A stretch of 64,000 bases of DNA from Cognatishimia sp. WU-CL00825 (GCF_040364665.1 NZ_BAABWX010000001.1:434001-498000); one strand, 5' to 3'; counted from the first letter of the stretch, positions 8,868 to 17,706 are shown. The notes: a model not told the origin generated them from the letters alone. Numbers and translations: made by a program.

Positions 8868-9341
8868 GTGACACAAGAGGTGGTTGCGACGGTGCGCATA
8901 TCTGCGCCAAGACGTTGGATGGCAGTCTTTATGCAAGCGCTGTTGGGCGCATTGGTGATTTACGTCGCCTTTGATACGCCACCGGCCTTGCCGGGGCAGG
9001 TGTTTTTGCTGGTTTTGGGAGGGGCGGCGCTTTGGTTGGCGCAGCGCACTTATTTTGCCACCTCTGGCTATATCGAATTGACCCGAGAGGGGCTGTGGGA
9101 CAGCCGTGGCATGCCTATTGTGGCGCTGTCAGAGATCACCAAGGTGGAACGCGGCACATTTGCCCTAAAGCCCTCAAGTGGCTTTACCCTGCATCTGAAA
9201 AACAAAGCGCCCGGACAATGGATGCCCGGGCTTTGGTGGCGATGGCGTCGCCGGGTTGGGATTGGGGGCACCGCGTCAGGGGCGGATACCAAATCGATGG
9301 CGCAAATCATCGAAGCCCTGATGCAGGAGCAAAACCCCTAG
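8868..9341 (+). CDS. Conserved small membrane protein of unknown function
   Basis: This 157-residue protein starts with GTG, preceded by AAGGGG. Two hydrophobic helices (about residues 18-35 and 42-58) lie near the N-terminus. After them comes a soluble part of about 95 residues rich in beta-strand-like alternation (GYIELTREGLWDSRG, VALSEITKVERGTF), resembling small PH-like domains anchored to the inner membrane. The end holds a basic stretch (WWRWRRR) and a DTKSMAQII helix. I recognise no enzymatic motif. It overlaps the convergent tad-type gene by 4 nt. Confidence 0.6.
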   Translation: MTQEVVATVRISAPRRWMAVFMQALLGALVIYVAFDTPPALPGQVFLLVLGGAALWLAQRTYFATSGYIELTREGLWDSRGMPIVALSEITKVERGTFALKPSSGFTLHLKNKAPGQWMPGLWWRWRRRVGIGGTASGADTKSMAQIIEALMQEQNP

Positions 9342-9889
9342 GACGTGCTGAACACCAATTGCGGCGCGTAGCGGGGACGTGTGAAGACAAAGGTCTCGAT
9401 GCTGCGCGACCCCAGGCCAACATCAAGGGCCGGATCAAAGGTGGTTTGGGTTTCGATCAGGATCACCGCGTCTTGGTCCGCCATTGTGGGCAGGGAATCT
9501 TTCAGGTCGATCAGGTTTTGCGCGGTGAGGGCGGCATAGGTATCGCCGCGGGTCTGGGACCATTCCATTTCATAAGCGTCTTCGTCTTCGTTCCAGGTGA
9601 TCACCGAAATCCGCATTGAGGAGTCAGTGTCTGATTTGGCCAGAGCGTCAAACAGGCTGCGGGTGTTGGTGACGTAGGTTGGCGTGATGGCATTGGTTTC
9701 GCGCGATAACATGTCACTGATGGTAAAGGCAGCTTTTTCAGCGGCGGATTTGGTGCGATAGGCATCAAAGAAGATCGCCACGGCGGCAATGGCCCAGAAC
9801 AGAAGGGGCAGGATGATCACGGTTTCGATCGCGACCGATCCTGAGGCGTCTTTTGTGAAAGACTTGAGTTTTTTCAGAGCATTAAACAT
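9338..9889 (-). CDS. TadE-like pseudopilin/assembly protein
   Basis: This is a 183-residue protein with a short cytoplasmic N-terminus, then the prepilin-like stretch GSVAIETVIILPLLFWAIAA, in which the Glu is followed by one hydrophobic helix. That is the layout of TadE/TadF pseudopilins of the tight-adherence (Flp pilus) machinery, with a periplasmic C-terminal domain. The start at 9889 was chosen over an upstream ATG because GAGG lies 8 nt before it and it starts 4 nt after the upstream gene's stop. It is the last of three tad-type genes. No tadA, tadB, tadC or flp gene is in the window. Confidence 0.78.
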   Translation of the reverse strand: MFNALKKLKSFTKDASGSVAIETVIILPLLFWAIAAVAIFFDAYRTKSAAEKAAFTISDMLSRETNAITPTYVTNTRSLFDALAKSDTDSSMRISVITWNEDEDAYEMEWSQTRGDTYAALTAQNLIDLKDSLPTMADQDAVILIETQTTFDPALDVGLGSRSIETFVFTRPRYAPQLVFSTS

Positions 9890-9893
9890 GGGT

Positions 9894-10427
9894 CTACCTC
9901 GGCTCCTGAACAAATGCTGTCATGGCGGTGATGCTTGTGTCCCCAGCGCCGTCGGTTTGCAGGGCGGATGCAAATTTTGAGCTTGGGAAGATCGGCGTGT
10001 ATTTTGCGCAGGCACGTAGAACCACCAGCTCGTTGTCCATGCCAAAGCTGTATTCAGACATGGGGGCGATGGTTTCTGAGGCGTCGGTACAGGCGAATGT
10101 GCTGGGCAGATCTGTCCAGTTGCGCACATCCCGCACCACCATTTCCAGATGCAGATTGGTGGCACAGTCTGGCACCACGTTATATTCGCAGATCCGGGCC
10201 TTAAGCTCTTCGTGTGTTGGCGCGCCACCTGTGTTCAGGCGTACCCAACGCACGGTGTCATCCATGGCGCGTTCCAGCATGGTATGGCGCAGGGTCATCA
10301 GGCCGACTTCGACGGACATCATCAGAAAGACCAGTAGGACCGGGAACATGATGGCGAATTCAACCGCGGCGTTTCCGTCTTCGGACTTTCGAAAGAAGCG
10401 GAGTTTGTTAAGCATGAAATTCTTCAT
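9894..10427 (-). CDS. tadE: TadE family pseudopilin
   Basis: This 177-residue protein has the motif EDGNAAVEFAIMFPVLLVFL near residues 16-35, typical of the TadE-like pfam family. The charged N-terminus, conserved Glu and single membrane helix match minor pseudopilins. The periplasmic part has four cysteines that could form disulfides. It overlaps the upstream tadG-like gene by 4 nt (10424-10427) and is followed within 5 nt by a second TadE-like gene. It should work with Flp/Tad pilus genes elsewhere in the genome. Confidence 0.82.
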   Translation of the reverse strand: MKNFMLNKLRFFRKSEDGNAAVEFAIMFPVLLVFLMMSVEVGLMTLRHTMLERAMDDTVRWVRLNTGGAPTHEELKARICEYNVVPDCATNLHLEMVVRDVRNWTDLPSTFACTDASETIAPMSEYSFGMDNELVVLRACAKYTPIFPSSKFASALQTDGAGDTSITAMTAFVQEPR

Positions 10428-12154
10428 TGGATCAACCTCAGCTGACGGATAGATGCGGCGATTGCGGCAAAGGCGTCAGCAATTTCTAGCCCGTCCACAT
10501 CAAAATAGTGGCTTGGCGAGCTTGCACAGTTTTGCAGAACGGTTTGGCCACCGGATGGGGCTTCGAAACCGATTGTGAACACCACGATGTCTTCGGCCTT
10601 GGCGGCATCACAGATGGCTTGTGTACGTGTGTTCTTGGTAGAACCGCCCACATAGCTGCGCACACCGTAGTACCAGTCATCATTGGCTTCGCTGTCAATC
10701 ATCCAAGGCTTATAGTGTTCGTCGACATTGAATTTGATCGAGGTGCGGGCCCAAAGGTCGGCATAAGAAACGATTTCCGCGCTGCCGGGTTCATCCACAG
10801 TGACGGTTTTGCGGACACGTTTGTAGCGTTTGCATGAGCCGTTGCGGCGATAGGAGCGGCACACATAAGAGGTTTGGGTCTCTTCGTAGACACCTTCGCC
10901 ATAGGCGTGATCTCTCCAGGCGCTGTTATGCGGCCAATAGAACATGGGTTCTGTTGTGTCGCCGTCATTGTCTTCGTCGCCGGTGTCTTCGCCGATATAG
11001 ACAGAATAGATTTCCTGTTCATCGTTCCACCAGATGTTGGAGTCTCCGGTGCGGTAATCATCCTTGATGTAATATTGCGAGGTGTTCTGACCATCTGTCA
11101 TCAAGACGATGACTTTTAAGGTCTGACTGTCGTTATAGGCATTTGGGCGACCCTCAAAATCAGAGCTGACATGACCTTCGTCAATCAGCGCGCTGACAAC
11201 GGGTTGTAAGCTATTGTCCAACAGGGCAGTGCCCCATTTCATGCCTACGTCAATAGAGGTGTTGCCGCCGCCCCACATCGAGTTGATGAAGTTTTTCAGC
11301 GTGGTGGCGTCTTTTTGCAGAACCACCATTTCGCGGGTGTTATCAGCAGCTGAAACACAGACCGCAGAGGGGACAGTGACCATCGGATCATTGTCGCGCC
11401 CGTCAGAATCTGACCAAGGGTCAAAATGCATGGTGCGTTGCAATTCAGCATTTGGATCAATTGATGTTTCGCTGAAATCACCGGCGGCGAAGTTCACACA
11501 GTTTGAGTAGGTGTGCTCTTCGGTCATGTTCAATTGTTCCGCCAGAATTTCTGGTGCGGAAACCTGCGTTGCATAGGGCACAATTGAAACCGACAGTTTG
11601 CCGTCTTCGGTGGTGCTTGTCAGCGTGTCAACAAAGTCATTGGCCGCAACTTTCAGGTTGGGCAGGCGGTTGTTGCTGTTCATGGAGCCAGAGACGTCAA
11701 GCACCATTGAAATTTCCACACCACCGATGCGCTCTTCGGCAGCACTTGCGGCGTTCATATTCAGGGTGTTGATGCCGGTCAGGCGCATAAACTTGGTGGT
11801 GACAGAGGTGTTGGCCGTGGCGGAAACCGTGCGATAGCCAAGACCTTCTTCGACTTGAATGTCTTCCAAGTGCTCAGACAGGTCGGATTTCGCAAAATAG
11901 TCTTCGACGACCGACTCTGGATTAAGGTCTTGTTCCAGCGAAGAAGCAGCCAGAACCGCGCGATCCAATGTATCCTGGAGTTGGGTGCGGCGCATCTCGG
12001 CGAGCATAACATCTACGCCAATGCCGCCGACCATCATGATCATGAGGAAGACCATGACCCCAAAATAGACCATGCTACCGTCTTCTTCGCGGCGGAAGCG
12101 TCGCAAAAACTGCGTCGCTGCTGCGGCTTTGTTCTGTGCAGTCCGGTGTCCCAT
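10424..12154 (-). CDS. tadG: TadG-like protein with von Willebrand factor A domain
   Basis: This is a 576-residue protein anchored by one N-terminal helix after the motif REEDGSMVYFGVMVFLMIMM (residues about 22-41). The periplasmic part carries a von Willebrand A domain whose MIDAS motif reads DVSGS near residue 153, with LMTDGQ and VFTIGF later in the fold. TadG proteins are accessory factors of the Flp/Tad pilus and adherence. The domain holds a long insert: first acidic and Asn-rich (GDEDNDGDT), then a basic Cys-containing stretch (YVCRSYRRNGSCKRYKR). It is the first of three coupled tad-type genes. Confidence 0.85.
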   Translation of the reverse strand: MGHRTAQNKAAAATQFLRRFRREEDGSMVYFGVMVFLMIMMVGGIGVDVMLAEMRRTQLQDTLDRAVLAASSLEQDLNPESVVEDYFAKSDLSEHLEDIQVEEGLGYRTVSATANTSVTTKFMRLTGINTLNMNAASAAEERIGGVEISMVLDVSGSMNSNNRLPNLKVAANDFVDTLTSTTEDGKLSVSIVPYATQVSAPEILAEQLNMTEEHTYSNCVNFAAGDFSETSIDPNAELQRTMHFDPWSDSDGRDNDPMVTVPSAVCVSAADNTREMVVLQKDATTLKNFINSMWGGGNTSIDVGMKWGTALLDNSLQPVVSALIDEGHVSSDFEGRPNAYNDSQTLKVIVLMTDGQNTSQYYIKDDYRTGDSNIWWNDEQEIYSVYIGEDTGDEDNDGDTTEPMFYWPHNSAWRDHAYGEGVYEETQTSYVCRSYRRNGSCKRYKRVRKTVTVDEPGSAEIVSYADLWARTSIKFNVDEHYKPWMIDSEANDDWYYGVRSYVGGSTKNTRTQAICDAAKAEDIVVFTIGFEAPSGGQTVLQNCASSPSHYFDVDGLEIADAFAAIAASIRQLRLIQ

Positions 12155-12511
12155 ACTACGTCCCTCGTTTACGCCCCACGAAACCCATTGAACGGATTTC
12201 GGCTACATTTACTCGCGACCTTGAATGACAGTGGATTTTGGCTGAATTGGGGCGGATTTGCGAATTTTTCAGTGGTTTTGGCTGTGAATCGTCGCAATTG
12301 GGCCGATTTGGTGGCCGGTCACGTGTGAAAGTTTGAACTGTTCATGTTTGGGAAACATTAAGAAAACTCGGCTATGCGTTAAGGGTATCTCAAAAAGTTT
12401 TCAAACTGATGAAAATTTGTGCAGTTGGTCCTCGCATCTTTTTCTGAACTAAGATTAGGTGGGGAGACTGAATGCGACGTTGAGTCGCAAAATGCTTGTC
12501 GGGAGTGAGTT
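12155..12511. other. 357-bp divergent intergenic region between tadG and glutamate dehydrogenase
   Basis: No gene can be supported here. It should hold the promoters of both neighbours. It is AT-rich near 12350-12420. A RegA/PrrA-like inverted repeat at 12474-12488 is listed separately. No riboswitch or small RNA was recognised. Confidence 0.6.
12474..12488. promoter_or_regulatory. Candidate RegA/PrrA-type inverted repeat upstream of glutamate dehydrogenase
   Basis: GCGAC-GTTGA-GTCGC matches the GCGNC-N5-GNCGC pattern described for RegA/PrrA-family redox regulators. It ends 23 bp before the ATG. A perfect match to this 8-base palindromic pattern is expected roughly once per 65 kb by chance, so the call is tentative. 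Confidence 0.35.
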
Positions 12512-13942
12512 ATGAGCGCAGTGAAAGAACCAAGTTTTCGGGAGAGCGTGGATTTGATGTTTAACAGGGCGGTGGCCCTGATGGATCTGCCACCGGGACT
12601 GGAAGAGAAAATCCGGGTTTGTAACGCTACCTATACGGTGCGTTTTGGGGTGCGTTTGCGCGGGGAAATGCGCACCTTTACCGGCTATCGCTCTGTGCAT
12701 TCTGAACATATGGAACCCGTAAAGGGCGGTATTCGGTTTGCAGGCAGCGTTAACCAAGATGAAGTCGAGGCACTTGCCGCACTGATGACGTACAAATGCG
12801 CATTGGTGGAAGCCCCTTTTGGGGGGTCAAAAGGGGGGCTGTGCATCGATCCGCGTGAATATGACGAGCATGAGCTTGAGCAAATCACGCGCCGCTTTGC
12901 CTATGAATTGGCAAAACGCGATTTGATTCATCCGTCCCAAAACGTGCCTGCGCCTGACATGGGCACCGGCGAACGGGAAATGGCCTGGATTGCGGACCAA
13001 TATGCGCGCATGAACACCACCGATATCAACGCGCGGGCCTGTGTGACCGGCAAACCGTTGAATGCTGGCGGGATTTCTGGCCGTGTCGAAGCAACCGGTC
13101 GTGGGGTGCAATACGCGCTGCGCGAGTTCTTCCGCTATGAGGAAGATGTTGCAAAGGCGGGTATGACGGGCAAGCTGAAGGGCAAGACCGTTGTTGTTCA
13201 AGGCCTTGGTAATGTGGGCTATCACGCTGCGAAGTTTCTGTCGGAAGAGGACGGATCCAAGATCATTGGCGTGATTGAGCGCGACGGGGCTGTGGTCAGC
13301 AAAAATGGGCTGGATGTCGAAGGTCTGCACGCCTGGATCATGAAACATGGCGGCGTTAAAGGTTATCCGGATGCGTCCTATGTTGAGAATGGCGCAGAGG
13401 TGCTGGAAGAAGACTGCGATATTCTGATCCCTGCGGCTCTGGAAGGGGTGATCAACCTGTCCAACGCCGCGCGTATCACCGCGCCATTGATCATCGAGGC
13501 TGCAAATGGGCCGGTGACAGCCGGAGCGGATGAAATCCTGCGCGACAAGGGCACAGTGATTATTCCGGACATGTATGCCAATGCGGGCGGTGTGACCGTG
13601 TCGTATTTTGAATGGGTGAAGAACCTGAGCCACATTCGATTTGGCCGTATGCAGCGCCGTCAGGAAGAAGCGCGCCACGAGTTGGTGGTGGATCAGTTGG
13701 AAAGCCTGTCTGATGCGATGGGTAAAGCCTGGTCGCCGGATCCGGACTTTAAGCAGAAATATCTGCGGGGTGCGGACGAGTTGGAACTGGTGCGTTCGGG
13801 TCTGGATGACACGATGCGGATTGCCTATCAGTCGATGCGCAAAGTGTGGCACGAACGCGATGACGTGGTAGACCTGCGCACTGCAGCCTATCTGGTTTCG
13901 ATCGAAAAAGTTGCTGCGAGTTATCGCGCCAAAGGTCTGTGA
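12512..13942 (+). CDS. Glu/Leu/Phe/Val dehydrogenase (glutamate dehydrogenase)
   Basis: The 476-residue enzyme interconverts glutamate and 2-oxoglutarate plus ammonia. The substrate-side motifs are present: PVKGGIRF and EAPFGGSKGGLCI with the conserved lysines, and VPAPDMGTGEREMAW. The nucleotide-binding fold follows with GLGNVGYHAAKF. The Rossmann segment and length match the catabolic hexameric type. Coenzyme preference cannot be read with certainty. The start has GGGAGTGAG upstream. It ends at a strong terminator. It could work with PutA in amino acid catabolism, though they are not adjacent. Confidence 0.92.
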   Translation: MSAVKEPSFRESVDLMFNRAVALMDLPPGLEEKIRVCNATYTVRFGVRLRGEMRTFTGYRSVHSEHMEPVKGGIRFAGSVNQDEVEALAALMTYKCALVEAPFGGSKGGLCIDPREYDEHELEQITRRFAYELAKRDLIHPSQNVPAPDMGTGEREMAWIADQYARMNTTDINARACVTGKPLNAGGISGRVEATGRGVQYALREFFRYEEDVAKAGMTGKLKGKTVVVQGLGNVGYHAAKFLSEEDGSKIIGVIERDGAVVSKNGLDVEGLHAWIMKHGGVKGYPDASYVENGAEVLEEDCDILIPAALEGVINLSNAARITAPLIIEAANGPVTAGADEILRDKGTVIIPDMYANAGGVTVSYFEWVKNLSHIRFGRMQRRQEEARHELVVDQLESLSDAMGKAWSPDPDFKQKYLRGADELELVRSGLDDTMRIAYQSMRKVWHERDDVVDLRTAAYLVSIEKVAASYRAKGL

Positions 13943-13969
13943 TCTAGACTACATAAGATGTTATCAAAG

Positions 13970-13991
13970 CCCGCCATTGGCGGGTTTTTTT
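13970..13991 (+). terminator. Rho-independent terminator of glutamate dehydrogenase
   Basis: CCCGCC pairs with GGCGGG across an ATT loop, followed by seven T residues. Confidence 0.93.
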
Positions 13992-14006
13992 GTGCCCAGT
14001 ATCACC

Positions 14007-14606
14007 CTAGGGATTTGAGATCGGCGGGGTAACCGCCGTGGAGGGCATATTTCGCAACCGGCTTAGGGTGACGGGTGTCATGCCAAGAAAGGACGCGATG
14101 TGGCTGTGGGAAAAGTTGTTTTCGTGCTCGGGGAAATTGGCGCGAAACCATGCCAGCCGATCGGCCCCCTTTAGGGCGGCGAGGCACCATTCCCGGTCAG
14201 CTTTAAAAGCCAGCTCTTTTTGCAATACAGCATTGGCCCAGTCGCGAATGCTGGATGATGTCAGCATGAGATCGACCAGACGCGCGGCGCTGAGGTGACA
14301 GATTAGGCTGTCGATCGTGGCCAACAGCGAGACGCGCGAGTTGGACTGTCTGCTGCGCGCAAGGTTTGGTGTAATGGTGCAGGGACCGCAATACATGCCA
14401 ACACAAACTGCCTGACCTTCGGCACCTACAATCACGCTGACGACGCGGCCTTGCAAAAGAATATACTCATTGCTGTCCGGTTGGTCTTGATGCGCAAAGG
14501 ATGTGGCTTTCTTGACGAATTTTGAGGACCATTGCGCCGCAAAGCCCGTTGCCTCGGGCCTGGTCAGCGCGGTCTCGGACTGCCTTAGATAGCTTTGAAG
14601 GTCCAT
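14007..14606 (-). CDS. Crp/Fnr family transcriptional regulator with a cysteine cluster
   Basis: This is a 199-residue protein with a cyclic-nucleotide-binding-type beta roll (about residues 30-110), a dimer helix, and a C-terminal winged helix-turn-helix (FSHSHIASFLGMTPVTLSRL). The effector domain lacks the RPGE-type cAMP-binding signature. It carries C68-x4-C73-x2-C76 plus C103, which could bind a metal or an Fe-S cluster or respond to oxidation. This spacing is not the N-terminal pattern of FNR. It is divergent from a four-helix membrane protein gene, with a 13-bp palindrome in the 79-bp gap, so that gene is a likely target. Ligand unknown. Confidence 0.82.
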   Translation of the reverse strand: MDLQSYLRQSETALTRPEATGFAAQWSSKFVKKATSFAHQDQPDSNEYILLQGRVVSVIVGAEGQAVCVGMYCGPCTITPNLARSRQSNSRVSLLATIDSLICHLSAARLVDLMLTSSSIRDWANAVLQKELAFKADREWCLAALKGADRLAWFRANFPEHENNFSHSHIASFLGMTPVTLSRLRNMPSTAVTPPISNP

Positions 14607-14654
14607 TCGTATTTTTCCTTAACAAACGATAATGCGGCGCGTCCGAGCGGGGCT

Positions 14655-14667
14655 TAGACGTCGTCTA
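14655..14667. promoter_or_regulatory. Candidate operator for the Crp-family regulator
   Basis: TAGACG-T-CGTCTA is a perfect 13-bp palindrome in the gap between the divergent Crp-family gene and the membrane protein gene. It is 18 bp before the latter's ATG. It is unlike the CRP or FNR consensus. Confidence 0.4.
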
Positions 14668-14685
14668 TCTATAGGAGATTTTACG

Positions 14686-15243
14686 ATGAGTATCAGATTA
14701 TTGCGACGGAATCTTGGTTTGGTTTTGGTGCTGAGTTGTCTTGGGGCAGTGGCCATTTATGGCGTGATGGTGCAGGTGACGTTGGCGCAGTTGCAAAGCC
14801 TTTCGGGGCTGGTGCCGCTTGATATGCGGCCCATGGGTTATAGAGGGGACGCGGTCAGGGCGCTGTTTGAAGCGCTTGGTGCGCCGGGGCGTGCGTATTA
14901 TTTGACCCGTCAAATACCGCTGGATTTGGTGTATCCTGCACTAATGGGGCTGAGCCTGGTGACGGCGAACATGTGGTTTGGCGTGCGTCTGGGGCAGGGC
15001 AGGTTTCTGAGGTTTGCCAGTGTGGTTGCAGGACTGGCCGCTCTGGCGGATTACCTTGAGAATCTAGGTATTGTGGTGATGATCCAGTGCTGGCCCGAGG
15101 TGCCGAGTGCCGTGATCCGCCTAAGCAGCAGCGCGACAATCGCCAAATCTGGCCTTACGACAGTTGCGGTACTGTGCACGCTTTATGTGATATTGCGCTG
15201 GGCGATTTCAGCCTTGCGGCGGGGTGTTTGCAGACAGGCCTAG
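14686..15243 (+). CDS. Four-helix membrane protein of unknown function
   Basis: This 185-residue protein has about four hydrophobic helices: near the N-terminus (LGLVLVLSCLGAVAIYGVMV), then around residues 84-103, 110-132 and 155-175. No catalytic motif was recognised. The start at 14686 was chosen because TAGGAG precedes it by 8 nt; an upstream in-frame ATG at 14632 lacks this signal. It is divergent from the Crp-family gene and is its best target candidate. Confidence 0.65.
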   Translation: MSIRLLRRNLGLVLVLSCLGAVAIYGVMVQVTLAQLQSLSGLVPLDMRPMGYRGDAVRALFEALGAPGRAYYLTRQIPLDLVYPALMGLSLVTANMWFGVRLGQGRFLRFASVVAGLAALADYLENLGIVVMIQCWPEVPSAVIRLSSSATIAKSGLTTVAVLCTLYVILRWAISALRRGVCRQA

Positions 15244-15323
15244 CCGCCGATCTTGGCCTGTCGAAAGGGTTGCAGTCATTTGCGAAGCCTGACATCAAAG
15301 GGTGTCTGATTTGGAGGGTGTCT

Positions 15324-15626
15324 ATGCGTCTTTTGGTGTGTGCTGCGGTTTTGATGAGCGCAATGTCTGCGCAGGCGGACGAGGGGGCCACGGCCAAGGA
15401 AAACTCTTGTCAGGCGCAATCAGATATTGTTGCCAAAGCTGTCGAAATGCGGCGGTCAGGCAAGCGCGAAGGCCGTGTTAAACGCACCCTGGCCAAAGAT
15501 GCGAGCATCGCGGAAGAATTTCAGCCGGCGGTGCCTTTGTTGGTGGGCTGGGTCTATACATTGCCAAAGGCCGATCTAAAGCTAGAACCGGGTGCTGCCT
15601 ATTTGACCACCTGTCTTGAGCAGTAA
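15324..15626 (+). CDS. Small secreted protein of unknown function
   Basis: This 100-residue protein has a clear signal peptide (MRLLVCAAVLMSAMSAQA, then DEG). The mature part of about 80 residues has two cysteines, one near its start and one in the final CLEQ. A basic helix (VEMRRSGKREGRVKR) lies in the middle. The start at 15324 has GGAGGG upstream. A longer frame reaching back into the preceding gene would bury the signal peptide and was rejected. The two cysteines could form a disulfide in the periplasm. No family recognised. Confidence 0.6.
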   Translation: MRLLVCAAVLMSAMSAQADEGATAKENSCQAQSDIVAKAVEMRRSGKREGRVKRTLAKDASIAEEFQPAVPLLVGWVYTLPKADLKLEPGAAYLTTCLEQ

Positions 15627-15677
15627 TCCTTTTGGCGCTGACTGGACATTGTTGATGTCGCAACCCATTATTATGCT

Positions 15678-17651
15678 ATGAGCCTGCCTCCGGGATTTAT
15701 GGATGAACTTCGCAGCCGCACCAGCATCGTTCAGGTGGTGGGGCGCAAGGTCATGTGGGATGCGCGCAAGTCTAATGCAGGCAAGGGCGATATGTGGGCT
15801 CCGTGCCCCTTTCATCACGAAAAAAGTGCATCTTTTCATGTGGATGACCAAAAAGGTTTTTATTACTGCTTTGGCTGTCAGGCCAAGGGTGACGCGATTA
15901 ACTTTGTGCAGGAAGCAGAGAATGTCAGCTTTATCGAGGCAGTAAAGATCTTGGCCGAAGAGGCCGGGTTGCAGATGCCGGACCGCGATCCGCGGGCGCA
16001 GGAAAAGGCCGAAAAGCGCACCTTGTTGGTGGATGTGATGGATCAGGCCGTGCAGTTTTACCGCATGTCGCTGAAAACCGGGGCGGCCGCCGAGGCGCGG
16101 GCCTATCTAGAGCGCCGCAAAATGTCACCGCAGATTCAGGATCGGTTTGGCATTGGCTATGCACCCGAAGGCAATGCGCTGTTTAAGCACCTTGTGGGCA
16201 AAGGCATTGATCCCGAGCAAATTATTCAATCGGGACTGGCCGCAAGGCCAGATGATGGCCGCGCGCCTTATGATCGGTTTCGCGGGCGCATTGTGTTCCC
16301 TATTCGCGACGCGCGGGGGCGGTGTATTTCGCTGGGCGGTCGCGCGCTGGACCCAAATGCCCGCGCCAAATATTTAAACGGCCCGGAAACGGAGCTGTTT
16401 GATAAGGGGCGCAGCCTGTACAATCATGGGCCTGCACGTGAAGCCACGGGCAAAGGGCAAACTCTGATAGTGGCCGAAGGCTATATGGATGTGATCGCCT
16501 TGGTGGCCGCTGGATTTGAGGCCGCGGTTGCGCCTTTGGGGACGGCGATCACCGAAAACCAATTGGCGCTGTTGTGGCGGATATCGCCTGAACCGATCAT
16601 AGCGCTGGACGGCGATAAGGCTGGGATTCGCGCGGCGATGCGGTTGATCGATTTGGCCTTACCTCTGCTTGAAGCCGGGCAAAGCTTGCGGTTTGCGATT
16701 ATGCCGGATGGGCAAGATCCGGATGATTTGATCAAGGCCAAAGGCCCGGGCGCGGTGCAAAAGGTATTGGATCAGGCGCGCCCGATGGTGGATCTGTTGT
16801 GGCAACGCGAAACCGATGGCAAAAATTTTGACAGCCCAGAACGCAAAGCCACGCTGGACAAGGCGCTGCGCGAAAAAATCAAACTTATCAAGGACCCGTC
16901 CATTCGGGCGCATTATGGCGAAGCCATCAAAGAACTGCGCTGGCAGTTGTTCCGGCCGCAGCGCGGAGGTGGCGCAAAATTCGGGGCCAAATCCGGGGGC
17001 AAACGTGGCAGCAAGACAGCGCGTGGTGTTTGGCAACAGATTGGCGCGCAGGCAACCACCAAGGCCTCGTTGCTGGTTTCGGCGGATGACGCGCGTCAGC
17101 GGCATTTGCGCGAGGCGGTGATTTTGGCGTCAATCTTGTCGACACCGGCGGTTTTGGATGAATTTGAAGAAGGGTTAGAAGGCCTGCGCTGTCAGGATGA
17201 CGACCATGGATTTTTGCGGGATCTGTTGCTGCGTCAGGCGCACCGCGGCGTCGAGAACCTGAAAGGCGTGGTTGAGGACGCAATGGGCCCAGAGGCTCTT
17301 GATTTTCTGCTGGGGCATCCACATGTGCGTTTGGCCCCGCCGGTGCGCTTTCCCGGAGATTTGGACCGGGCGCGCCAGACGATTTCTGAAGAGTTGAACA
17401 AGCTGGCCAGTGATCTGGGACATGGTGCCGAAGTCGCCGAAGCCATCGAAGTGATTGGCGATGTGGAAGATGAAGCGGTGACATGGCGGTTGGGGCAGGC
17501 GGCGGCGGCGCGTGAAAAAGCCCGTCAGAGTACGCAGGAAGAAGGTGGAGAGTTTGAGACGGGCGAAAATGGGGCCCCGATCGACAAGGACGAACGCGCA
17601 GCACTGGATGCGCTTATGCAGGGAATCAGTTTTACCAAGCGGCAAAGGTAG
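15678..17651 (+). CDS. dnaG: DNA primase
   Basis: This 657-residue enzyme makes RNA primers at the replication fork. The N-terminal CHC2 zinc-binding domain shows C43, H46, C64 and C67. The central TOPRIM catalytic core carries VAEGYMDVIA and ALDGDKAG, with the acidic metal-binding residues. The C-terminal part should bind DnaB helicase. An alphaproteobacterial-type basic linker (GGKRGSKTARG) lies near residue 435. It is followed by rpoD, as in the macromolecular-synthesis arrangement of many Gram-negative bacteria. Confidence 0.97.
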   Translation: MSLPPGFMDELRSRTSIVQVVGRKVMWDARKSNAGKGDMWAPCPFHHEKSASFHVDDQKGFYYCFGCQAKGDAINFVQEAENVSFIEAVKILAEEAGLQMPDRDPRAQEKAEKRTLLVDVMDQAVQFYRMSLKTGAAAEARAYLERRKMSPQIQDRFGIGYAPEGNALFKHLVGKGIDPEQIIQSGLAARPDDGRAPYDRFRGRIVFPIRDARGRCISLGGRALDPNARAKYLNGPETELFDKGRSLYNHGPAREATGKGQTLIVAEGYMDVIALVAAGFEAAVAPLGTAITENQLALLWRISPEPIIALDGDKAGIRAAMRLIDLALPLLEAGQSLRFAIMPDGQDPDDLIKAKGPGAVQKVLDQARPMVDLLWQRETDGKNFDSPERKATLDKALREKIKLIKDPSIRAHYGEAIKELRWQLFRPQRGGGAKFGAKSGGKRGSKTARGVWQQIGAQATTKASLLVSADDARQRHLREAVILASILSTPAVLDEFEEGLEGLRCQDDDHGFLRDLLLRQAHRGVENLKGVVEDAMGPEALDFLLGHPHVRLAPPVRFPGDLDRARQTISEELNKLASDLGHGAEVAEAIEVIGDVEDEAVTWRLGQAAAAREKARQSTQEEGGEFETGENGAPIDKDERAALDALMQGISFTKRQR

Positions 17652-17706
17652 AATAATCTGCCGTATGGTGAAGATATCATAAAGAAAATGGGTTAAACGG
17701 GTGTGC

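Noticed and set aside
12827..13852. Long antisense frame (341 codons) over glutamate dehydrogenase
   Set aside because: It is His/Gln/Arg-rich shadow sequence without signals.
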